Assembly (NCBI GenBank): GCA_036556085.1
Contig: DATBKE010000022.1
Coordinates: 1-39,511, forward strand
DNA: 39,511 nt
Source of the DNA: JACCTH01 sp036556085
Lineage (GTDB): Bacteria > Actinomycetota > Acidimicrobiia > Spongiisociales > ZC4RG35
Direction of reading: 5' to 3'
The notes under the pieces are model-generated. The model saw only the letters and a list, made by a program, of their open reading frames with translations. It was not told the DNA's origin and ran no database searches. The position numbers were made by a program, and so were the translations under genes. Shown here one piece after another: positions 8,449 through 16,220 of this stretch; position 1 is the stretch's first letter; every line of letters begins with the position of its first letter.

Positions 8449-8748
8449 CTATTCGAACATCGAGCGGACGGCATCGGCTCCGATGCCATCGGCCTCCACG
8501 TCGAGGGAAAACCCACCGCCAGTAGCCGGGGTCACCGTCCAGGAGGCGAAACCGCAGCATTCCCGCTCCGCAGTCGCCAGGCGGACAAGCTCATGTTCGG
8601 CTTCGCGGTCGAAGATCAGCCGTAGCCCCCGATCGGTGGTCTGCTTTTCAATCAACGCCTGCTCGATCAGCGCATCCCACTGCAACCGGCGTTGGCCGAA
8701 CTCTGACTGCTCGAGATTGCACGCGACGGGGATCAACCGCCTAGTCAT
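8449..8748 (-). CDS. Small conserved-looking protein of unknown function
   Basis: The 99-residue product has no signal peptide or membrane segment. Its most distinctive part is an ERECCGFASW motif in the second half, followed by a short beta-rich stretch and VEADGIGADAVRSMFE. Two adjacent cysteines in an acidic helix before a hydrophobic strand recall small uncharacterised proteins with a (Q/E)RxCC(x)F motif, but I cannot name a family or a function. The start overlaps the end of the upstream kinase-like gene by eight nt, so it is the last gene of the long operon and ends just before the recA LexA box. Confidence 0.7.
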   Translation of the reverse strand: MTRRLIPVACNLEQSEFGQRRLQWDALIEQALIEKQTTDRGLRLIFDREAEHELVRLATAERECCGFASWTVTPATGGGFSLDVEADGIGADAVRSMFE

Positions 8749-9256
8749 CAGCCACCTCGCCGATGCTCAAGACAAGTTGGGCGATCTCTTCGGGCGTGGG
8801 AGTGGTGACGTCGATGACGCCGTCAACCACAGACAAGAGCCGTTCATTTCGTCGCTCGGCGAGCTCCTGTGACTGGGCGACGTCGATCGGGCGACGATGC
8901 TTTCCTGACTTAGCCCGGTGCGTCAAGACGTCGACATCTCCGACCAGCAGGACGACGGTGATCTCCTCATCGCTGAGGAGCGTCTCGATCTCCTCCAGAT
9001 CCCCGGTACTGGCGGCGGCGGCGATGACCGACGGCTCCGCTGTCTTCAACGCCTGACGCAGGGCCTCTGCTTCGGCGGCGTGAAGCCACGGAACCCCGTG
9101 CTCCTCCGCCAACTCGAGCCCGGTCTCACCGTATTGCCGCTCGATCTGCTCGTCCGAATCAACCAGAGGACGCCCCAGCCGCTCGGCCACGATGGACCCC
9201 ACGGTGGTCTTGCCCGACCCCATCGGACCTATCAGCACGAGATGACGTCCACTCAC
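8741..9256 (-). CDS. Shikimate kinase-like P-loop kinase with altered substrate site
   Basis: The fold is that of shikimate kinase: Walker A GPMGSGKTT at 10-18, the DSD motif at 33-35 and a lid-like segment with RRP at 121-123. Length 171, right for AroK. However, residues that bind shikimate in AroK appear changed. The FR-x-x-E segment reads LHAAE (59-63), with His in place of Arg, and the GGG loop is replaced by AAAAS. A canonical aroK would sit with aroB/aroC, not here. It may phosphorylate another small molecule, or be a divergent AroK; I favour the former. It overlaps the genes on both sides by 4 and 8 nt. Confidence 0.72.
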   Translation of the reverse strand: MSGRHLVLIGPMGSGKTTVGSIVAERLGRPLVDSDEQIERQYGETGLELAEEHGVPWLHAAEAEALRQALKTAEPSVIAAAASTGDLEEIETLLSDEEITVVLLVGDVDVLTHRAKSGKHRRPIDVAQSQELAERRNERLLSVVDGVIDVTTPTPEEIAQLVLSIGEVADD

Positions 9257-10194
9257 CCCCGACCGGCTTCGACCGCCGAGACAACGGCCTCGTGAGCTTC
9301 GGCAGCCGCGTGGGCGAGCAGGGTCGCCGCCTCATGAGAGGAAGATCCCGGTCGTCGCCCGAAGACCGCGGCCTCCGCCCGGCCATAGGCACCGAGGACA
9401 TGGCGAGCCAGCCGTCGCGACTCATCGGGGACGATTCCCAGCATCGCCATCGTCTTTTCGATCTGAATGGCGTGTTCACGGATATGGGAGGACCAGCGGC
9501 CAAGGCGAAAGCCGACCGTGACGGCATAACCGCTCCAGCGGGCAGCCAGCCGAAGCCGTTCGTCCGCCAGACCCGCCAGGCGCTCGGCGCTGAGATCCAA
9601 AACCTGGTCCAGGCGCATACGCAGGTCCTCGACGCTTCCTTCGGCTTCAGTGGTGGCCTCGTCCGGCAACGTCTCCCACATTTCCTCGGGGATTCCGGGC
9701 GGAAGGCCGGGATCATCGGCATCGTGGGGGTTGGCCAGCCACCAGGCCGTTCCCCATCCATAGGCGCGCTGGGACGAGATGATGTGCCCCATCGCGAGAC
9801 GAATGGTCCACTCATCAGCACCGGGATCGGTGTCGAGCGCCGACTCGTCGATCGCCAGCAGCAGTCCATGGAGATCCCAACGGGCCGCCGTCGCCAGGCC
9901 GATGATTCGGGCCGCCTGGGTTTCGTCGGCTTCTTCCGCCGCCAATACATGGCGCGCTTCACCCTCGGCCAGTTCGAGAGCTTCCGCTGCCCGGTAGGCG
10001 CCGTAGCGCACCTCCTGGTCGCTGCCTCCGATCCACTTCCACTCACCGGCCAGCGCAGTCTCGGGCAGATCAAGCAGTGCTTTGCTGGCCGCCAGAACAT
10101 TGGCGCGAGCGGCGATCAAGGGAGAGGGAAGTGGCCTGGCCAAGGCCGGATCGGTCCGCTCGAGGAGGGGAGAGTCCAGGGGTCGAGTGGTCAT
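9253..10194 (-). CDS. DinB/mycothiol-dependent-type four-helix protein
   Basis: The 313-residue protein shows the DinB-superfamily pattern of one His in an early helix (H137 in MGHIISSQ) and an HxxxH pair later (H238 and H242 in HIREHAIQIE), which together bind a divalent metal. Family members in actinobacteria include mycothiol-dependent maleylpyruvate isomerases and mycothiol transferases. The first 90 or so residues form an extra helical segment. The substrate cannot be read from the sequence. It overlaps the kinase-like gene by four nt and follows thpR after 63 nt. Confidence 0.7.
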   Translation of the reverse strand: MTTRPLDSPLLERTDPALARPLPSPLIAARANVLAASKALLDLPETALAGEWKWIGGSDQEVRYGAYRAAEALELAEGEARHVLAAEEADETQAARIIGLATAARWDLHGLLLAIDESALDTDPGADEWTIRLAMGHIISSQRAYGWGTAWWLANPHDADDPGLPPGIPEEMWETLPDEATTEAEGSVEDLRMRLDQVLDLSAERLAGLADERLRLAARWSGYAVTVGFRLGRWSSHIREHAIQIEKTMAMLGIVPDESRRLARHVLGAYGRAEAAVFGRRPGSSSHEAATLLAHAAAEAHEAVVSAVEAGRG

Positions 10195-10257
10195 GAGCTC
10201 ACCAACACGCCCTCCGAGCTTAAAGACCGCGCCGAAAATCGTCGCCGAGTTTTAGGG

Positions 10258-10818
10258 TCACCTGCTCGAGAAAACGAACTCCTCGACCGGTGTGTAGATC
10301 GCCCCATTCCGGCGCAGAGTGCTTTCGTAAAGTACGAGCCGGTCGGCCTCCCATGAAACGGGAACTGTTTCATATTCCTCGATCACCGGCCGGACGTCTT
10401 GATGTGGTCGGATCCGGCTCAGGGTGAGATGAGCGGCGAAAGGCCGGTCTTCGGCGGCCAAGCCGACTCCCTGGACTGCCTCTTCGCAAATCGAGTTCAA
10501 CGCCTCCAATCGGTCGACGCCTTCCGTCACTGTCAACCACAAGACAGTGGCCCGGACCGGACGCGGAAAAGCGCCCATCTCACCGAGCCGCACTTTGAAA
10601 GGCGGGCCGAGTCCCGCTTGATCGATCTCAGCCGAGAGCCTCTCCGCCGTGACCAGGTCGACGCGACCGAGAAAGCGAGTGGTCAAGTGCCAGTTCTCGG
10701 GAGGAACCGCCTTGCCCGGGAGGCGAGGAAGTGCTTGGGCGAGAATCGCCCTGGCCTGCTCGGCCAGCGGTACGGCGATGAAGAGGCGCCTCAGACCACT
10801 CGACCCTGCGACCACCAT
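10258..10818 (-). CDS. thpR: RNA 2',3'-cyclic phosphodiesterase ThpR (LigT family)
   Basis: The 2H phosphoesterase fold is shown by two H-x-T motifs, HLTT at residue 44 and HLTL at residue 130, and by the N-terminal RRLFIAVPL strand. The enzyme hydrolyses RNA 2',3'-cyclic phosphate ends to 2'-phosphates and was first described as a 2'-5' RNA ligase. 186 residues, typical. The gene starts 28 nt inside the end of cinA, a common arrangement next to recA in Gram-positive bacteria and relatives. Confidence 0.92.
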   Translation of the reverse strand: MVVAGSSGLRRLFIAVPLAEQARAILAQALPRLPGKAVPPENWHLTTRFLGRVDLVTAERLSAEIDQAGLGPPFKVRLGEMGAFPRPVRATVLWLTVTEGVDRLEALNSICEEAVQGVGLAAEDRPFAAHLTLSRIRPHQDVRPVIEEYETVPVSWEADRLVLYESTLRRNGAIYTPVEEFVFSSR

Positions 10819-12035
10819 CGCCCTTCTATACCGAGGCGCGCCAGGTGCAAAGCACCGGTGGTGGCGTAGATCCGGACCCGCTCGCGATCCCCGGGAAGGC
10901 GCAGCGTGTGCGCCTGCTCTCCTTCCGGAGTCGCAATCGCGACGATCATCGTCCCCACCGGCTGCTCGAGTGGATCAGGACCGGCCGAGCCAACGACTGC
11001 AATGGCCACGTCAACTGAAAGGGTCTTTCGGGCTCCGAGCGCCATCGAGACAGCCGTTTCCTCGCTGACCTGAGCATCGACGTCTACTCCCAGCAATGAC
11101 TCCTTGAGATCGGGGACATACGCCACCACCGCTCCGCGGAAATAGGCCGAAGAACCGGGAAGCGAGCTCAGCTCGGCGGCCACCAGCCCACCCGTGGCAG
11201 ACTCGGCCGTTCCGATCGTCCATCCCTTTTCAATCAGGTCTCGGGCGATAATCGCCCCAACGGTCTCATCGTCGCGCCCGAAAACCGAGTTACCGAGTCG
11301 GCGTCGCACCTCCGCGTCGACCGGCTCAATCATCGCCTCGGCGGTTTCAAGGTCAGTGGCTTTGGCGGTGATCCGGACCTTGATCTCGCCCGCCGAGGCG
11401 AGGAAGGCAATCGAAGGATTGGGTTTCCCTCGGTAGAGATCGTCGAGCAACTCCCCCACCTGAGCCTCGGACCGACCCCAGCTCCGGAGCACCCGGCTGT
11501 GGACCACGGAGTCTTCGCCGCGAGCGCCCACCAGCCTCGGAATCACCTCGCGCTGGAGGAGATACGTCATCTCTTCCGGTACACCCGGAAGCACGAAAAT
11601 CGGGGTGTCCTCGACCACCAACGCCAGCCCCGGAGCGGTGCCCTTGGGATTTGGAAGCATCTCGGCCCCCTCGGGATATTGCGCCTGCCGGTAGTTCGAC
11701 TCCGGCATCTCCCGGCCGAGGCTCTCCCACCGGGTGCGAAGTGCGGTGGCGTATTCCTCTGAGAACTTCATGTTGAGACCGAATGCCTGACAGATCGCTT
11801 CCCGGGTGAGATCGTCCTGAGTTGGTCCGATGCCGCCGGTGATGATGACGGCATTGGATCGGGCAACGGCCGTGGTCAGGACAGCCGCCACCCGCTGGAC
11901 GTTGTCACCCACAATCACCGAATGGTGGACATCGAAACCCGCTTCGGCGAGGGCGGCGCCGATGGTGGCGGCGTTACGGTTCGTTATTTGCCCCAAGAGG
12001 AGCTCGGTCCCGACAGCGACGATTTCCGTGATCAT
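10791..12035 (-). CDS. cinA: CinA: competence/damage-inducible protein with nicotinamide nucleotide amidase domain
   Basis: The N-terminal half (about 1-170) is a MoCF/CinA-type domain starting MITEIVAVGTELLLGQ. A linker domain follows, and the C-terminal 150 residues are the PncC-like NMN deamidase domain (IGTAESATGG ... GSAGPDP ... QPVGTM). CinA salvages NMN in the NAD cycle and may remove damaged ADP-ribose derivatives. Where most members read ESCTGG, this one has ESATGG, which keeps the Ser but not the Cys. ATG 12035 overlaps the rimO stop (ATGA); an upstream in-frame start at 12095 would lie inside rimO. Length 414, as usual. Confidence 0.95.
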   Translation of the reverse strand: MITEIVAVGTELLLGQITNRNAATIGAALAEAGFDVHHSVIVGDNVQRVAAVLTTAVARSNAVIITGGIGPTQDDLTREAICQAFGLNMKFSEEYATALRTRWESLGREMPESNYRQAQYPEGAEMLPNPKGTAPGLALVVEDTPIFVLPGVPEEMTYLLQREVIPRLVGARGEDSVVHSRVLRSWGRSEAQVGELLDDLYRGKPNPSIAFLASAGEIKVRITAKATDLETAEAMIEPVDAEVRRRLGNSVFGRDDETVGAIIARDLIEKGWTIGTAESATGGLVAAELSSLPGSSAYFRGAVVAYVPDLKESLLGVDVDAQVSEETAVSMALGARKTLSVDVAIAVVGSAGPDPLEQPVGTMIVAIATPEGEQAHTLRLPGDRERVRIYATTGALHLARLGIEGRWWSQGRVV

Positions 12036-13348
12036 CCGATCACGATTCCCTCGAGGTCGGCCCCCAGCGCAGCTTTGATCTCCACCTCGACCCACTCTCC
12101 GGGCGTGCCTCGGTCGACAGTGATGACCCCGTCGATCTCCGGGGCTTGCCGGTAGGAGCGAGCAACGGAGACTCCCTCCTCCTGCTGATCGATGAGAACC
12201 ATGTGGTGCCGTCCGACCTGATCAAGGTTGGCGGAGTTGGTGATGTCGTCCTGCACCGATTGCAGATATCGGAGCCGCTCGCCTACTTCGCGCTGGTCGA
12301 GTCGTGGCTCCAGGTCGGCCGCCGGAGTCCCCTGTTCGGCCGAATAGGGGAAGAATCCGGCCCAGTCGAGCGCCGCTTCCTCGAGAAACGCGGCCATTTC
12401 GGAAACCTCGTCCTCAGTCTCTCCCGGGAACCCAACGATGAAGCTCGAGCGCAACGCTGCCTCCGGGAGCGCGTTGCGAATTGTCTCGATCAGCTCTAGA
12501 TAGCGCTCACCCCCACCCGGTCTTTTCATCGCCCGCAGTAACCGCGAAGAAGAATGCTGGAGGCTCAAGTCGAAGTAGGGAGCGATGACCGGATTGGTGG
12601 TCATCTCCTCGATCAGGCGGGGCCGGATCTCCTTTGGATAGAGGTAGAGAAGACGCAGCATCCGCAGGCCGGGCACGGCCGACACCATCCGCAGCAGATC
12701 GACGATGTCACCCCGACCCTCCATATCGCGGCCGTAAGCAGCCAGATCTTGAGCCACCAGCACCACCTCGGTGACTCCGCCCTCCACCAGACCTTCCACT
12801 TCCTTCACCACGTTTTCAGGTCGACGGGAGCGCTGCTTGCCCCGGATGAGAGGAATCGCACAGAACGTGCACGGCTTGTTGCATCCTTCGGCGACCTTGA
12901 CGTACGCATACGGCATGGTCGGTGAGGGGCGCCTGACCACGTGGAGGATGTCCATCGCTGGTTTGCGGAGCCGAACCGGCCGCCACTGCGGTCCTGCGGT
13001 GAGGGTGTCGAGGACTCCAATCAGCTCGCCGTAGCGATCAAGTCCGAGCACCGAATCGACCTCGGGAAGCGCCTTCTCTACTTCGATTCCAAAGCGCTGG
13101 GCCATGCAGCCGAGCACCACCGTGCGCGCACCCGGCTTTTTGAGATCGTCGAGTCCGAGGATCGTCTCCACCGATTCCCGGCGTGCTTCCTCGATGAAAG
13201 CGCAGGTGTTGACCATGACCACGTCCGCGCTCTCGGGGCCCGGAGCCACCCCATAGCCGGATTCCGATAGGAGGAGTTGAACCTTTTCGGAGTCGACCTG
13301 GTTCTTGGCGCAGCCAAGCGTCTCCAGCCAATACGTGGGAGCAGTCAT
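12032..13348 (-). CDS. rimO: Ribosomal protein S12 methylthiotransferase RimO
   Basis: RimO adds a methylthio group to the conserved Asp of ribosomal protein S12. The MTTase domain carries C13 (LGCAKNQVDSE, diagnostic of RimO), C49 and C81. The radical SAM site is C156-x3-C160-x2-C163 (CNKPCTFC), and a TRAM domain closes the protein. 438 residues. It overlaps cinA by four nt. In many actinobacteria pgsA lies between rimO and cinA; here it is absent. Confidence 0.96.
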   Translation of the reverse strand: MTAPTYWLETLGCAKNQVDSEKVQLLLSESGYGVAPGPESADVVMVNTCAFIEEARRESVETILGLDDLKKPGARTVVLGCMAQRFGIEVEKALPEVDSVLGLDRYGELIGVLDTLTAGPQWRPVRLRKPAMDILHVVRRPSPTMPYAYVKVAEGCNKPCTFCAIPLIRGKQRSRRPENVVKEVEGLVEGGVTEVVLVAQDLAAYGRDMEGRGDIVDLLRMVSAVPGLRMLRLLYLYPKEIRPRLIEEMTTNPVIAPYFDLSLQHSSSRLLRAMKRPGGGERYLELIETIRNALPEAALRSSFIVGFPGETEDEVSEMAAFLEEAALDWAGFFPYSAEQGTPAADLEPRLDQREVGERLRYLQSVQDDITNSANLDQVGRHHMVLIDQQEEGVSVARSYRQAPEIDGVITVDRGTPGEWVEVEIKAALGADLEGIVIG

Positions 13349-13357
13349 CCCAGCCGC

Positions 13358-13858
13358 TCAGGCCAGAGAGCGGTAACGGCCGCGGAAGTAGAGCAAGGGG
13401 TCGTCAAGATCGGAAAACTGGAAATGCTCTATTTCTGCCACGAGCAACATCTGCCATCCAATTGGATAAGTGGCCTCGAGGCGGCATCCGACCCAATTGT
13501 CGAATCCCCCGATCAATGGTCCCCACTCCGTGTCGGTGACCTCCAAGCCCGCGAAGAGCCCGCCCGGCGAGGGGGACACCTCGGCGAATCGATCCGAAAG
13601 GCGCCGGTGATCCTGCTCGGCGATGTGAACCACAAAGTGCTCGGTTTTCTTAACCGCCATGCAGAAGTCCGCTGCCTCGTTGATGGCCACCACCAACCTG
13701 GCAGGTGAGCCCTCGAGCACGAGGACGGCCGAAGCGGTCATCCCGTCGCTTCCGGCGGTGACAATCGTGACCGGACTGGCGAGGCGTCCACGTAGCTGGC
13801 GGGTTCGATCCCTGGATTCGGGTGGAGGGAGGAAGGGGTGCTCGTTGTGGATGGTCAC
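13358..13858 (-). CDS. Flavin reductase-like (FMN-binding split barrel) protein
   Basis: The 166-residue protein fits the flavin reductase domain: an N-terminal SPVTIVTAGSDG-MTASAV strand pair, HFVVHIAEQDHRRLSDRFA in the middle and the closing LLYFRGRYRSL. Such proteins reduce FMN or FAD with NAD(P)H for a partner monooxygenase, or act alone. No partner oxygenase is next to it. The start is GTG 13858, overlapping the stop of the PHP gene (GTGA), and rimO follows after nine nt, so it belongs to the long operon. Confidence 0.85.
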   Translation of the reverse strand: MTIHNEHPFLPPPESRDRTRQLRGRLASPVTIVTAGSDGMTASAVLVLEGSPARLVVAINEAADFCMAVKKTEHFVVHIAEQDHRRLSDRFAEVSPSPGGLFAGLEVTDTEWGPLIGGFDNWVGCRLEATYPIGWQMLLVAEIEHFQFSDLDDPLLYFRGRYRSLA

Positions 13859-14769
13859 TGTGTGGCGATGATCTGGGATGATCCTTGAGGCCAGGTTAGG
13901 GGCAGCGGCTTTTTCACCCTGCGGTCAAATCGCAGATGCTCGGTGTAGCCCGCAGCCATCGCATAAGTCGTCAGCATGGTGTGTTCGTGTCCGGCGAGCT
14001 CCGCTGTGTGAGCATCGGAAGCCAGAGTGATCGCGACTCCGGCATCGAAGAACATCTTGAGAAACGTGGGAGATGGATAAGGGCTTTGCACCGGCATTCG
14101 TAATCCGGCGCTGGAGACCTCAACCGAAGTCCCCGATCTAACAGCCGCGTCAACGACCCGTCGATAGAGGTGGATGGGCTCGATGTCGGGTTGATGGCCG
14201 AACTTCTTGGGCAGATCGATGTGGGCGAGGACGTCCACCACTCCCCTCCCGGCTAGATCGATTGCGAGGGCGAAATAGTCCTCCCAGGCCTGGTCGATTC
14301 CGCGTCGATTGAATTCAAAGGTGACCTCGTCGCTGTCGATCGACCAGCCGCCAACCCAGTGCACCGAACCGACCAGAAAATCGAAGGGATAGGGAGCAAG
14401 GAGATCGAGGACGGCGTCGATGCTGGAGGCGAAGAAGTCGACCTCGAGGCCGAGCTTGACGGGAAGTCCTCGCTCCTTGGCATCAAGGATCGCATCGACA
14501 TATCTCTGCAGGGACAGGCCGGAATCGAGGGCGACCATCGCCTCGGTGTGTTCACGCAGATCGAGGCGCGGCTCGTCTTCCCAAAAACGCCCCAGGATCG
14601 CCGCTCCCTCGTGGGTCCGATAAAGATGCTCTGTGAAACCGAGCTCTGTGACTCCTCGAGCCACGGCGGCCTGGACATAACTCTCGATGAGACCGGTCGG
14701 GTACTCGCCGAGAGGTGGCCATTCATACGCGCGGCCGTGGGGATGGAGATGAAGGTGGTAATCGGACAC
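13855..14769 (-). CDS. PHP-domain phosphatase, histidinol-phosphatase (HisJ)-like
   Basis: All PHP metal-binding motifs are present in order: DYHLHLHPHG at the N-terminus, FTEHLYR, LGLEVDFF, GSVHWVGGW, AHIDLPKKF and SDAHTAE. This set and the length of 304 match the HisJ type of histidinol-phosphate phosphatase. No other histidine genes are near, so another phosphoester substrate is possible. ATG 14769 lies nine nt after the small upstream gene, and the 3' end overlaps the flavin reductase-like gene by four nt. Confidence 0.85.
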   Translation of the reverse strand: MSDYHLHLHPHGRAYEWPPLGEYPTGLIESYVQAAVARGVTELGFTEHLYRTHEGAAILGRFWEDEPRLDLREHTEAMVALDSGLSLQRYVDAILDAKERGLPVKLGLEVDFFASSIDAVLDLLAPYPFDFLVGSVHWVGGWSIDSDEVTFEFNRRGIDQAWEDYFALAIDLAGRGVVDVLAHIDLPKKFGHQPDIEPIHLYRRVVDAAVRSGTSVEVSSAGLRMPVQSPYPSPTFLKMFFDAGVAITLASDAHTAELAGHEHTMLTTYAMAAGYTEHLRFDRRVKKPLPLTWPQGSSQIIATQ

Positions 14770-14778
14770 CGAGCAGAT

Positions 14779-15054
14779 CTAGGCGGAACGGACCGATTCC
14801 ACCAGGCCCTGGAGCGGTCCCGGCCCGACTGCGTCGGCGAGAAAATCCCAGGTGGCGCCAGTGAGGGCACCATCCTCGTCGAGCTGGGTGGCGGCCAGGT
14901 GCACTGCATCGGCCAGCGCCCCGAAGAGACCAACCTGATCTTTTTCTACCGCAGTGTCCACCGCCGAACGGGCAGAGGCGGCGTCGCCTCGTCCCAAGGC
15001 TTCGATCGCTCGCTCGGCCGCTGTCAGCGCCTGTCGCTGCGATTGACCGTCCAG
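14779..15054 (-). CDS. Small helical protein of unknown function, probably translated by coupling to gap
   Basis: The frame opens directly after the gap stop codon, in the same frame, and runs for 93 codons. The first start-like codon is CTG 15054, seven nt after AAGAGGT; a TTG at 14997 is an alternative. The product (91 residues from the CTG) is Ala-rich and helical, with ERAIEALGRGDAASARSAV near the N-terminus, resembling a tetratricopeptide-type helix pair. I cannot assign a function. It fills the space between gap and the PHP gene with nine nt to spare and has coding-like composition. The ribosome binding site lies in a hairpin at the end of gap. Confidence 0.6.
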   Translation of the reverse strand: MDGQSQRQALTAAERAIEALGRGDAASARSAVDTAVEKDQVGLFGALADAVHLAATQLDEDGALTGATWDFLADAVGPGPLQGLVESVRSA

Positions 15055-15057
15055 GGT

Positions 15058-16113
15058 CTATACCTCTTGAAAGAGGTACGGCCGCAGCACATCGATGCGG
15101 GTGTCGACCTCGTCGGGGTGGATGTACCAGAGGGTGGCGGCCAGGGTCGAGAGCAGAGGGTTCCCGTCTTGGGGGGTGAAGCAGTAACCGACCAGCTCAT
15201 TGCCGTTGCGGACGGTGACGGTGTCGATGGCCACCACCGTCTGGGAGAGGATGCGCCCGAAATAGCCATGGTCGCGGCCAAAGCTGAAGACGCTGTTGGC
15301 CGACTTCTTATAAGTGATGGCGACCCGCTTATTGGCGGCTAGGCGCTCTCGAACCTCATCGAGATCCATCTCCCGGTCGAGGGTGAGAGAGAAGTGGATC
15401 TGATGCATGTATTGGCTGTTGAGCTTGAGAGCTGACGAGAACAGATTTAGGTCGTAGCCAAGGGTCTCGAACAGCCCATGGGCGTCGCGGGCGTGGTGGG
15501 TACCGAAGCGGGGGTCCTTGTGCCGTTCGACGGTGGGCGAAGGGGCAAAACCCGAGTCCTGGGAGATGTCGTTGGAGCGGCGGATACAGATGAACCGTCC
15601 GTCGGTGAGATGGTTGGCGCCATCCGAATCCATCGCCAGAGTCTTGATCAGGACGGCGATGTTGTGGGTATTGCACGAGACGATGTGGAGGAAGCGGTCG
15701 ACCCCGGGCATCAAGGAGTCATCGTTGATGCCCCGGGCGTACATCTTGCCGAATCCGAACTCCGAGCCCTGCGCCATGAACCCCTTGGGGTTCGGAGCGC
15801 TGTCGTAGAACTCAGCCTTGTTGTCGTTGCCCACCGGGGTGCAATCGATCACGACCGATGCCCGCTCGATCGCCTCCCGCGCTTCCCACTTGGGGGTGTG
15901 CCCCAGCTCCTCAAAGCTCGATCGCTTGTCTTCATCGACCGCCAGGACCGCTCCGCGCCGCACCAGGTCGTTGACCTTGCCTCGCTCGGTGATGAGGGGA
16001 GTTCGCTTGTGGAAGGTGACCTCGTCGATGCCGAAATCGGCCTTGTGGTCGGCCAGGAGTCCGATCAGCGGCTCGCCAATGGTGCCCGTGCCGACGACGT
16101 GGACGATGTTCAT
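15058..16113 (-). CDS. Archaeal-type (type II) glyceraldehyde-3-phosphate dehydrogenase-like protein
   Basis: The 351-residue protein has an N-terminal Rossmann motif VGTGTIGEP (7-15), the VIDCTPVG segment at 88-95 and the catalytic-type Cys147 in VSCNTHN. This order, and a second half with APSPTVERHKDPRFGTHHARD, fit the archaeal GAPDH family rather than the ordinary bacterial GapA, which has ASCTTN. The archaeal enzyme oxidises glyceraldehyde 3-phosphate with phosphate and NAD(P). The Thr following Cys-Asn is kept, but the next residue is His where archaeal enzymes usually read Thr. ATG 16113 follows GGGAGGAG with good spacing. It heads the long operon leading to recA. Confidence 0.78.
   Translation of the reverse strand: MNIVHVVGTGTIGEPLIGLLADHKADFGIDEVTFHKRTPLITERGKVNDLVRRGAVLAVDEDKRSSFEELGHTPKWEAREAIERASVVIDCTPVGNDNKAEFYDSAPNPKGFMAQGSEFGFGKMYARGINDDSLMPGVDRFLHIVSCNTHNIAVLIKTLAMDSDGANHLTDGRFICIRRSNDISQDSGFAPSPTVERHKDPRFGTHHARDAHGLFETLGYDLNLFSSALKLNSQYMHQIHFSLTLDREMDLDEVRERLAANKRVAITYKKSANSVFSFGRDHGYFGRILSQTVVAIDTVTVRNGNELVGYCFTPQDGNPLLSTLAATLWYIHPDEVDTRIDVLRPYLFQEV
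15061..15078 (-). promoter_or_regulatory. Hairpin over the gap 3' end and the next gene's ribosome binding site
   Basis: The 18 nt form an inverted repeat with 8-bp arms (TACCTCTT and AAGAGGTA) around a 2-nt centre, in practice about 7 bp with a 4-nt loop. One arm contains the only Shine-Dalgarno-like sequence for the small downstream gene. Ribosomes finishing gap would melt it, a standard coupling design; the role is inferred. Confidence 0.5.
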
Positions 16114-16178
16114 GAACTCCTCCCGGTAATACCCACCAAATTAGCCGTCCCGGGGGCAGATCTCTCTTGAGAAATGGA

Positions 16179-16208
16179 CTGACGGCCGGGTGGGTGTCCG
16201 GCCGTCAG
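16179..16208 (-). terminator. Terminator-type hairpin after nirK
   Basis: A perfect 11-bp GC-rich stem (CTGACGGCCGG and CCGGCCGTCAG) with an 8-nt loop begins 12 nt after the nirK stop. On the transcribed strand it is followed by TCCATTTCTC, a weak T-rich tail. It separates nirK from the gap operon. Confidence 0.8.
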
Positions 16209-16220
16209 CCAACCTGCGGT

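Noticed and set aside
9292..10356. Plus-strand open frame of 354 codons
   Set aside because: Antisense to the DinB-fold gene, whose metal-binding histidines support the minus strand.
14359..15342. Plus-strand open frame of 327 codons
   Set aside because: Shadow of the PHP gene, the small gene and the end of gap; no ribosome binding site or motif.
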